Source: Sceloporus undulatus
Taxonomy: Eukaryota; Chordata; Lepidosauria; Squamata; Phrynosomatidae
Length of the DNA stretch: 64,000 nt
Assembly: GCF_019175285.1 (NCBI RefSeq)
Contig: NC_056526.1
Coordinates: 118,353,421-118,417,420 of the forward strand
Reading direction: 5' to 3'
Shown: positions 51,301-63,300 of the stretch, piece after piece
How positions within the stretch are numbered: position 1 is the stretch's first letter
How the letters are laid out: every line of letters starts with the position of its first letter
Program-made: the position numbers and the translations under genes
The notes under the pieces: generated by a model
The model's database searches: none
The model's input: only the letters and a program-made list of their open reading frames with translations
Told to the model about the DNA's origin: nothing

Positions 51301-54300
51301 AGAGCAAAATATTTAAAAATATTTAAATTATCATACAACATGCTGACCACTAATTATAACAGTGAATACTCTCTTACATAAATTACAACGAATTTAATCT
51401 GTCACTTTATTGCATTGTATTACAGTATGATCTTATTTAAAAAGGATTTCTTACCAAAGTCCAATATGAAGTCTCTAATCCAGCTTTTAAACATACAGTT
51501 ATTACTACAAACTAAAATAAAAGATAGAAATTAGTTACTTTTCTAAAAGAGATAATAGAAATAATAGTGTGTAAATTCTAAATTATCTAAAAAGTTTCAT
51601 GTAAAAGGATATATTGAACATTAAATATTCAATTTTGTAGCTTAATATTTTAAAACTGTTACAGGGCAAGCCAACTGTTAGTCCCAACTAGAGTACACAC
51701 ATTAAATAAGAGGAATTTATGTAAGTATTAGCTCAGAGTTCTCTCTGGGATTATTCACACTACATTATAAACCCAATTGCAAACTAATTTTAAAGGGAAG
51801 TGTACACACAGTTTTCCCACACCTGAATTCTGGGGTGAGCACAAATCCTCCTTAACTTCGTTCTTTTGGAACCCATCTTTTTTTTACCAGCCATCAATGG
51901 GAACTTGTTGTTGATTCAATTCGGAGCACAGGACGGGAGGGTTTAATGCCCACCCCTTTGTTCTCTCCCTGCCAGCCAAAGCCAAAGACGGGGGGGGGGG
52001 GGTTTCCTGGGAACATCATTAGACGGTGTACTTTTTAAAAAAATTAACAGCTTATGCACATATTTGCTGTTGCATGACCACAGTAGATAGCACCTTTAAA
52101 TACTCGCATCATCAGTATGACAAAGGTGTGCATGATTTGCTTGACATTTTAAACAACCCTATCAGTGGGGCTGGAGGTTAGAGGTCAAGAAATAAAACCA
52201 CAACAGACTCTGCTCCCAAGTTGGTGCAAACTAAAGCTCTCGCACACATATTATATTACATGTATACCCCACATTTAAACCCACAAGGGTTTCTTGGCTG
52301 ACCTAGAGCTAAGAGTTGTTCTGTGGGGCTTGCCATTGCCATACCCTAAGGCTGACGTGTGTGTGTGTGTGTGCGTGGATTTGCCCAGACAGTGTGATGT
52401 AGATGCACATCATTTGATTGACAGTTAACCCCCCCCCCCAAGAATGATTGAAATTCGGCTCAATTTTAAATCAATACAAATGATAATGTGAACTTCAACA
52501 GCATTAAATTGCCACAGAGAGATTTGATTGGAGTAAATGTAGTGGGAACTCTGATTCGGTATTGCACCATCGAATCTCCCCTGATGTAGGTAAAGGTAAA
52601 AGTAATCCCTTGACATGAATGTCTAGTCATAACTGACTGTAGGGGACAGTGCTCATCTCTGTTTCTAAGCCAAAGAACCAGCGTTGTCCAAGGACTGCTC
52701 TGATGGTCATGTGACCAGCATGACTCCACCAAATGCTGTTACCTTCCCAGTGAGAAGTGGTACCTATCTATCTACTTGTATTTGCATGCTTTCAACTGCT
52801 AGGTTGGCAGAAGCTGGGACTAGTGACAGGAGTTCACCCCATCATGCAGCACCCGGACCTCAAACTGCCAACCTGCCGGTCTTGCAATCAACAGAGTCAG
52901 CGTCTTAATCACTTGAACTACTTGGCACAAAAATGCTAGTGTCAATGTGGCCTTTGATTCACTGCGATCACTATAGTTGGAACTACCAATTTGACCTACT
53001 GTATTGTAGGTCTGTTGATACAATTTTAGAGGCTTGTAGCCAGCATCCACAGAAATGTAGAACTAGTTCTGTGAGCAAATTTAAGTTTTGAACTTAAGGA
53101 TATTTTATATGGTATGGGTGGTTGCTCAAAGAAACAAGTTCTATACTCCAAAACTGTTGCAGATCACTTGGAAAAGCCAAAAGTAACCCTCTGAATGCTA
53201 GTCTTTCTATCTTTGCAAAAGAACAAAGAAAACTAAACACATATTTTATATTATGAGCAAAAAATCTTGTTATCAAATCTCCATCATTATCTTCTGATTT
53301 GAACATAGTCGCCCCTTGGAACTCGTGGGGGATCCATCCTGGACCCCCCTCCCCGCAAGTTTCAAATCTTGCACATATTCAAGCCCCATAGACCTGAATG
53401 GGGTGTGTGCATGCAGGGCACGCACCATGGGCATGTGCCCCATTAAGGTTAATGGCGGTCACCCTCCAGAGATTTTCAAGTCAGTGGATTTCAAGTCCGT
53501 GGATTTGGAGGGGCGACTGTATAAGCTAATATAACAGTAGCAATACTTACTGTATATACTGTGTTCCCCAAGAGTAAGTAGTCTGAGGTTCTACCACTGG
53601 CAAATACAGTATCTGCAAGATAACATCATTGGAAATATTACAACTGCAATCATTTATGGAAAGAATTTCTGTGAAATATCTTTGTTCCTTAGGGAAAACT
53701 TAAGGAAAAAGAAATCCACAGGAGTAAAAATTAAGGAAGGATGACAAAAGCATAAAAAAGGAAGCAGCCCTCCTAAGTTTTTGTTCTTGGGCAACACAAA
53801 GCACAAGCACAAGAGGGCTCAGGAACTGATGCTTCTCCACTATGGATTCCTTCCACCCCCAAACAATTGGATTGCTCTGTCTACTGCTAGGAATACAAAC
53901 AAACAACTGTACAATTAACAATTTAAAAAAAACTGGCACAATGAAACAATTAAATGTAGCTCAAAATGCAGTAAAAGCACTAAAAATCATCACCAAAAAC
54001 CAGCTGGATCAGTGCTTCTCAGGCTATTTGATGTGCAGGAGCAACAATTATTTTTTTCCAAGGTGCCAGGGACCAGTACTGCATTCGCATCCATTAGCCA
54101 CAACTGTTTTTTCTTTCCTAGAAATTTGCTAGGGATAAGGAGCAGTTCAGGGAGTACCGCTATGAGTAGCACTGTGTTAGATTACATGCTAGAAGCCTTG
54201 TGCAGATAAAAGGGGTTAAAATGACTGGATTGGCACCAGGCAAACCTCCCTAGATGAACATTACACACACACATGAGGTGCCATAGTTGAAAAGACACTT

Positions 54301-57300
54301 TCACAGGGAACTATGTGCTTAACATCAGAAAAAGGAACCTAAAGGAAACCCTCCCATGAAGACTCCCAACATTTGGGCAGACTGATGTGGGAGAAGGTGG
54401 TTGTCAAGATACCTAAACACCCATAATTTTACAAAATACAGTTTTACCAGTATTCTGTTTTGTTGTTGGAAATGGATGGCATTCCATGTAGCTCTTTAAG
54501 AGCTGGCAGGATATGTTCCTTACCAATTATATAGTGGCCCTTTAGTATCTGCAGAGAGATGGTTCCAGGATAAAAAAGAAAAACCCTTTGTGAATGCTTA
54601 AGTCAAGATTTAAAATTTAAATTTACCAGCGATAGGTAGCAGCCAGTCTGAGAAGCAGTCTTAGGGCAGGAACATCTTTCTGCTTCTGCTGCAATTTAGC
54701 TCTGAAGGGGCAGCTGGCATGCTCGCAGGAAGAATGAAGGCATAGCTTGGGGCATGGCTCCCTTCCCTCTTGGCTTATTGATTTCTGATTGAAATCAGTC
54801 CTACAAAGGAGTTTAAAAGAGATCAAGAAGCAGTAAGTGCCTATCTCAGTAAGTGCCTACCTCTGGGAGCTTGGCCTTACCGGTGCTGCCTTCCAACATC
54901 CCCCCAGTGTCCTCCTTCTTGGGGTTGAGTTCAGTCTCAGGGGTTAGAAGGCAGCACCAGCAAGGCCAAGCTACTAGAGCAGGCACTTACTGCTTCTTGA
55001 TCTCTTTTAAACTACTTCATGGGGTTGCTTTCAATTAAAAATGGGGTGGATCAGGGGTTGGAAGGCAACACTGGCAAAGCCAGGCTCCCAGACCTTATTG
55101 CTTCTTCCTCTCTTTTAAATTCCTTCATGGGACTGCTTTCAGTTAGAAACAGTGGGGGAACGAAGGGTTGAAAGGCAGCACTGGCAAGGCCAAGTGCCCA
55201 GAGCCAGACACTTACTGCTTTTTTAAACTCTTTTGTGGTATTGATTTCAATCAGACAGGAGACAGGGATTTCAATAAGCCAAATGGGAGGGGAAGGCAAA
55301 CCCAAAGCACCATGCCTACATTCTTCCTGGGAGCATGCCAGCTACTCCTTTAGAGTCAAACTGCACCAGAAGCAGGAAGAATTAATCCCTAGTGCCCAAA
55401 TCCTTCCACCTCAATCTCCCTTCCTGCCCTGAGACTGCTTCTCAGCCTGGCTGGCATCAATCACAGATAAAAACAAAATCTTAATTTCAGTCTGTGGATG
55501 CTGAAATGTGCAGATACCAAATCCATGGATACCGAGGCCCCACTGTATTTTGACCTAAATGGCTTTGAAGAAGTCTTCCAAGTAGGGATTGATCTTCAGA
55601 TCTGAACAGATCCAGAATCAAATTAGAGTGATTCAGAAAGATTCAAGAGGTGTTTAAATCAAAGCAGGTTTTCTTCAAAATGCATCAAATAAGAACTGTT
55701 CATAAAGCTTTGTTAGTGATTCAGAGGGACCTAGAAAACGCAACTTCAGGCTCTGATAACATTTTGCTTAAGCTGTCGATATAAAGAAAAAGCCAGGAAA
55801 GACTGTATTTTGTTATCTGTTACAAAATATTTTGGGGAAGACATTAATAGTGAACTGTGGAGAGGAGGATTTGGAATTATACTTTTCATTTGATTAGCAT
55901 TGTGAGATAGCCTGAACCCTTTCTCCTTCTTGTAATGGAAAGGCCCATTGAATATCTGGCTTTTCTACCAGCAAGTGCCTCCAATAATGTGATAGGACTG
56001 GTGCTAGTGTTTTCTGTACTGAAACTATAACCAGCTTGAGCTTTCTTTATCTTAAGGGAGATGCCACCTCAGGAGATTTACATACCACAGTAAGAGTTCT
56101 AATGATATTTTAGTTCCTCAAAGAAGCACAGCAGCAGTCTGGAGACAATTTTCTTTAGAGATCAAAATCAGCTTCTAGTAATATCAGGATCAATACCAAT
56201 GAAGTCAATATGATTGGTGGTAATACTCTCCAGGAGAAAAAAATAAATAAATATGCATATGGCAGTTTCCTTCAGTTGACTTGAGACATTTACAAGACAT
56301 CATGGAGCATTCTTGGTATTGTCTCTTTCAAGTCTGATGATTCTCATTTGGTGAGTTTTGAAATATTCCTCTCAGATTGAAGATCTTGTCCGATTGATAT
56401 CTCAATCAACCCCAAAGCATGTTGCTATTTTCCTGGAGTATCACAGTGATATATGGAAAATAATCTCCAGTGGTGTGTAGAAGAGGGACAGCTACAGGGG
56501 CATGGTGAAGATGTTGGTAAAGCTGTTTAACCCTTGAATGTCATTTCACATAGCAAAATTAGGCAATGGGTTCTCTGTAATGATAACTGGTTTTATGTCA
56601 TGACCAATATATTCTTCATTACCCCACTCACATCAGTAGCTACAGTGAGCACAACTTCTTCCAACTGACTCTTGATCACGACTAGAAGAGCTGGAATGGA
56701 AAGATCTGGTACTGAGGTCAGATCTGCTGTCACTGCAATACTAACTGCAGTTATTGTTAGTCACTGTAGTTGATGAAAGCTGTTTCCGGTACTTATACTT
56801 TGCATTGTTTTTATCCTTCTTTTTCTTAATCTTGGCAGTCATCTGTATACTATGGAAAGTTTGTTTTCAGATCAGATTTTATGATGCTGAACTAGATATG
56901 AGTGGTGGAGCTGCATTCCTTGTTTGTCTTCAGCTAGTACCAATGAGATTGGCCTTCATGACTGGTACTGAGACCCGGTACAGACAGTTCCCTCATAGAC
57001 TTTGGGAGTGATAGTGAACCTTATTATTTAATTATTCAATTTATTTACCACATTTGGTGGTAAAACAAACAAAAGATTGTTGCCTACCCGTGAACTGAAA
57101 CCAACAATTTTTACTCTGCAGAAATATTTGTCTCTTCCAAGTACAAACTGGTAGAAAGGCTGAAGCATTTGACCTATTAATCTTTTTTTAAAAGTTTATA
57201 TATATATTTAATCCTCTGCAGATAATGAAAGATTTTAAAAGTAGAGGCCTGTATACTCTTCATTTGGAAATACAGTTGTCCCTCTATTTTCATGGGCTTT

Positions 57301-60300
57301 GAGTCCACTTTCATGAGCTTTGAGTCACGGACCGGCAAGGGTTGAAATGGCCTGTGTGCCCACGGTGCATGCACAGAGCCGCAAACAGGAGTGTGCTGCC
57401 ATTCAAGCCAATGAGGCTTGAATATTTGCAAATTTCCATTTTTGCAGGGAGGTCCGCAACTGATCCCTCATGAAAATGGAGGGATGACTGTACTTTCAAA
57501 TTCATTTCTATCACTTAATCAGAGCTCTGGCTCTCAAATCACATACTGTGGAGAACACATATGTGTTTTTATGTTATTAAATAACTGTCATACCCCTAAT
57601 TACAATATATTTGATTTTAAAATATTTTAATTCATGACACACACACAAAAAAAAAACCACACACACACACACAAAGAACAAGTACAGCTGTTATTCAAAA
57701 CATTGTTATTTAAGCTGTTACATTATGGACCTTGCCCAGGTATAATTCTGGGCACAGCCATTTTAAATATATACATTACTTTTCAGTTTTGTATTTCATT
57801 CATTTACTTACCATATTGGATGGCTTTTAGTGGAAACCAGAACAGAATTACTGAGTGGAAGAGGCCATTTAAACAATGAACCCAGAAAACCTAAAGGAAA
57901 ACAAACATTCATGAGAACCATTTGTGATAAAACTAACTCTGTGAACTCTAACCTTCTTTTTATCTTTTAGAAAGATTCAGAAAATGTGTTTTTCAAAAGG
58001 CCACCTTCAAGAACTAATATAACCAAGGCATTTTCTGCCTCACAGCTCTTAATGGGTCATTTATTTATTTTTATGTTTATCAAAAGAGGTTCATGATCTT
58101 TCACTTTTAATTTCTTTAACAAAAATGGGAAAAAAGCCTGTTAAACTAAAAAGCCAAATCCCAATGAAAAACAACCTTTGCTATGTGCAGTGCTAACATT
58201 AAGATGTAATAAATACTATCCCCAGATGTTTGTGGCTTTATTTTCCTAATGAACAGAGGACAGAGATATAATTTAACACAACTATTTCAATTTTAAAACA
58301 GCAAATAAATTGGGATGTCAATGTGCATCAGATTTCTTCACTAAACACACATTTCTATGATTGTTTCTTTTTTTACTAAACATTTAAAAACTTACATTCA
58401 AAAGTGTATATAGTTAATATATGTAAATATTCAAATCCAGCACTCTGTGCACTATATGAGAACCAGGTAAGAAAAGAGCTGTGGACACCCTATAAAAAAC
58501 AACTATGTTCTATATTATGTAATCTTTTACAGAGTATCTTTATTATGCTAAATTGAAGCCCACAAAAACTTTTAAGTTGTTCAAATAATAAAAATTAAGT
58601 TGCCTGCCTCAAAAAAATGTTCCACCACGTCTTTAACTTCTTTGTTATTTTATCCAACTACATAAGGTTTTATGATCCAATTTACGCCACAATACTGTGC
58701 ACATTTTTCAACTTGTGTTACTCATTAACCTTTGTCTCTCCTCCTTGCTGTGTCATTGCCACAAGTTTTATTTGACAGAAAGCACAGGTGGGTGCAAGAA
58801 AATTCGATCTGCTTTTCCATTTTCCTGACCAATACTTATTGTTACATGCTAATCCTTTAACCCTCGTCATGGCCCCATGAACCCTGACCCTTTTTACCAT
58901 AACAAATATACACATCATCATTCAGTGCAAGAATGATCCTAGATATTCTGCACATCAAATCTGTCTCAGCCATTCTGCCTTCACATGTAGTTTAAAACCA
59001 TTTATACACAAAATCTACTTAAATAAACACAATCAAATAAACAAGCCATATGTACTTAAAACCAGACATGATCAGAACATGTTCACACCATTTGAAAAAA
59101 GCTTTTTTTTAAAAAAAAAAACATACACACTATAGCAATATAATCTTCTAATCTGAATTCAATGAAAATTCTGAAATTGCTATATTAAACTATCCATACT
59201 TGTTCAACGACTTATAGACGAAATATGGTTATTTCATATATAATTATTTTGATCTATATAATTTATGGGTTTACTCTATAAGACTGTTTTGATTAATAGA
59301 GTCTATGGGGCAATGGATAAGTGAGAAAAAAGCTAATGTAATAATTAAAACGTAAAATTTGAAAAAAAAGTGTGTGTGTTCTTTTGAATATATTTTTGCT
59401 ATATACTGTCTTGAAATTCTTCTAGAATTTAAAACTCTGGTGTTCAGTCATGAAATATTAATTCCTCTTGAACTCTTATTTTGAATTTGTATACAGTCTG
59501 ATGAAACCAAGGCCAAATAGAAATGTTAGTTATGTCTTTCTGTGAAAATTACAGGCAAGAGCTAACAATCTAATTAGTTTTCCAGTGCCAGGGTAACTGT
59601 CACCTTCTTTCACTTCTTGTCTTCCTCCAGGTTTCTATGGCACCAAACACTTACACTAGAGGAAACTTCCTAACAGGTTTTAGTACACAGAACCAACTGT
59701 AAGATTTAGGATAATATTAATAATTCTGGTGAAAGCACCTGAGTTCTATTATTTGATTCTTGTGATTACATGCATATACAGTTGCCCCTCCATTTTTGTG
59801 GACTTTGAACGCACATCCCTCGCAAACGGAGGGGGACAAAATGGGGGGCATGCCACCATTCAAGCCAATGGGGCTCGAATACAATAGGCGATTTTCTGTT
59901 TTCACGTGGGGAGGTCCAGAATGAATTCCCTGCAAAAACGGAAGGGCTACTGTACAAACTTATTTATTAATACTTTTATTAATAGTTATGTATTCATGTA
60001 GTGTTTCAATGTATCTGTAGCTTTACAGAATGTAGACAATATTATGAATATTGATAGAATATTTACAGAATACAGACTAACCACAATAAGTGTGGAATCT
60101 AAAATTATTCCACCTTAATATTTTTAGGTCATACTTCAGTTTTAATTTGGAAGATTTATGCATGGCATTCATATTTGTTTAAAACGTATTTCCAGAAAAG
60201 CATTAATATTAAGGAGGCAAATCATTTATACTGATAAAAAGTTTGGATCCAGAGTTAGCCCTATGGGTAAGCAGAACATACTTTTGCAACCTCGAGGATG

Positions 60301-63300
60301 TACAATGAAATTCTCTTTCATCTACTTTCCATCAAGTAATATCTTGCTCTGGAGTTTCCCCAATATTCAGGAACAGCTTTTCAGGAGAACAAAGGACTGT
60401 AGTTTGAATGAAGGGCTGGAAAGTCACACTGTGGATATAGCTTCCACACATAAGAGACTACCAGATGGAGGAAAAATGGGGAAAGAAAAATGCATACTCC
60501 TGGCAAAGTTGTGCGATTGCACTGACAATTTTAAAACGACGTCGTGCTTATTCAGGACTTAACCCATGAAGCTCCAGGAATGCTCCAGCAACAAAACATT
60601 CTCAGGACTTCCCCATTAATGGTTTGTTGCTGGAACATTCCTGGATCTTCATGGGTTAAGTCTTGGATAAGCGCAAAGTGCCTGAAAATCTTCAGTGCTA
60701 TTGTGCGACCTTCCTAGGAACGTGCCTTTTACTCCCAGCTTTTCCCTTCCATCTGATAATCTCCATAGACATTTAGATCCTGGTAATTATATTCAATTAC
60801 TATAGCCTGGCAGTGATGTAGAAGTTTCATTCATAATTTTAACAGCACTCTTTTTAATCCCATAGACCTAATATAAATACTAAAACTGAGCAAAATCTTT
60901 TCTACCTTTGAATTAAAATCCAAGGCATTTTGAGAAGTCTTGTATAATTCAGGGTATTTTAACATATTTTCTTTGCGGCAGGATCTCTCAAATATTCCAA
61001 GTGTCAATGGGGGCATTGCTGTAAACATCTAATGTATAAATAAAATATACCACAAGATTAGTTTGATAAAGAATTTCAATATTTTACAATAATTTAAAAT
61101 ATCAAAAGAAATAACATAATAACCTTACCACATTGTAAAGTCCTATGCACCATCTTTCAAATAGAATTTGTCCAGAAAATCCATTAACAAATGCAAACCA
61201 TATCTGGAGAACAGATGATGAACATATTCAGTTCTATTTAGACATATTGGCAGTTAAATCTTACAATATTTTACTAAACTTGAACAAATTTTCAGTTTTA
61301 CTTGTATTAAAAAAGACGACAACTATTATTTTTTACTTTGTGCAACTGTAAAACAATATGTCTTGCTTGCAGCTGCCTAATATGTTTCTTAGTCGCATAG
61401 GCATAATGAAGGAATGCTGCAGGCCACCTTGCAAAGTACAAGTCAGGCTGTGCACTAAGCCTCTCAAATTTTTTTTTTTTACAAAATGCAAAAATGAGAA
61501 AAAAGGAGGAGTAAGGAAATTAATTCTGCTACTCCCTCCCTACTATGTAAGTCTGTGGGGCAACAGAGTGACTCAAGGTGAGATGTGTAGTGTTGGAAAG
61601 GGCTGCAGCATGACCTGTTTGGCTAGCAGAAAAATGTGCAAGGCAATCTTTTTTTGACTGAAAAGGAGTGCAGCTGATCAGTTGTCTGGGGAGGGTACTG
61701 AGACAGTGTGGTAGAGAAGGAACCAATGTATTGCTGTGGATAAATATGGTGCATGATTGCATGTCTGTGTATGGACAGAGTGGTGCAGTATGTATGTTTG
61801 TACTGTACTTCTGTTTGTAATATGGAATGAGAATGAGTGAGAGAGGGAGTATTCTGTGTTAGATAGGGAACCTACTTTTTCCTCTTTTGAAAGTTGTTTG
61901 GGTTCAAAGGAATAGTTTTGTCTGTCTGATATATAACTTAACATTATCTTTTATTTGGCACATTACTGGCTTTTTATCTGCATTAGTTTGCCTTTCTATG
62001 ACAGCAGTTTAATGATAGGAACCATTTTATGAATGGGCAGCCCTTAAGGCAACCATTTTGTGAGGCTACCCATGGCATTTTGTCTAAATTCTAAACGTGG
62101 CCACATGACGCTTTCTCAAAATTCAAAATGTGACTACCCCCCCAAAAAAGGTCTATGGATTTTTGGTCTTGGAACTGGAAAGAAGCTGACAATGAACTGA
62201 AAAATGACCAAACATTCTAAAAGAACACCAACTCCTTTGCTACCTAGTGGAAGATTTGTCAGGTCCCACTGCTCTTGGGATTCAAATCAGTTCATTCTCT
62301 AGACCAGGGGTGGATGAGGTGTAGCTCCCAGGTGGGCAAGCATAAATTATTATCCCATAATTTATGGGGGATGGGGATGTTAACCTGGAGAAGAGAAGGT
62401 TAAGAGGTGATATGATAGCTTTGTTTAAATATTTGTAGGGATGTCATATTGAGGAGGGAGCAAGCTTATTTTCTGCTGCTCCAGAGATTAGGAACAATGG
62501 ATGCAAGCTCCAGGAAAAGAGATTCCACCATTAGGAGGAACTTCGTGACAGTAAGGGCTGTTCAACAGTGGAACACACTCCCTTGGAGTGTAGTGGAGTC
62601 TCCTTCCTTGGAGGTCTTTAAGCAGAGGCTGGATGGCCATCTGCCGGGGATGCTCTGATTGAGATTTCCTGCATGGCAGGGGGTTGGACTGGATGGCCCT
62701 TGCGGCCTCTTCCAACTCTATTATTCTATGATGCTATGATTTGTTTTGTTGTGGCTGGAAAGGCCTTTGCTTAGGGACCAGCAGTGATCAGTGGGTCTGA
62801 CTGTCATGCAGAATTTAGGAGTGAAGATCCCTCCTCTACTCAGTTCTATAGTATTCTGATCATAGCTCTGTGAACATTCATATATGCGAGTCACTGAAAC
62901 AACAAAGAACATAAACTGCACTGCTATCAGCAGGCAAAAAGGAAAAAAGAAAAGAAAAAAATTATAAAGATAAATATAACACTGGAATTTATTTCTTATC
63001 TTTTGGAGTAATAGGTATGGTTAAATACTTCAAGGCCTAATTTCCTGTTTATATATATCTTGATATTATGAAATCAAGAAGTCTTGTTTTAATTATTATA
63101 TGTATTCTACTCATTTTATGTAACCAACCAACCAACCAACCATCCAACCAAATATAATGGCTAATTGCTTTTCACATTAGTAATCAATCAGTACAACCAT
63201 AATGAATAGGGTTTTACAAATCAAAATGGAAAGGAATGCGTTAAATGATATACAGCATTCATTTTGACAGTGTAAAGAATTGCACACTCTTCAGTTTGGC

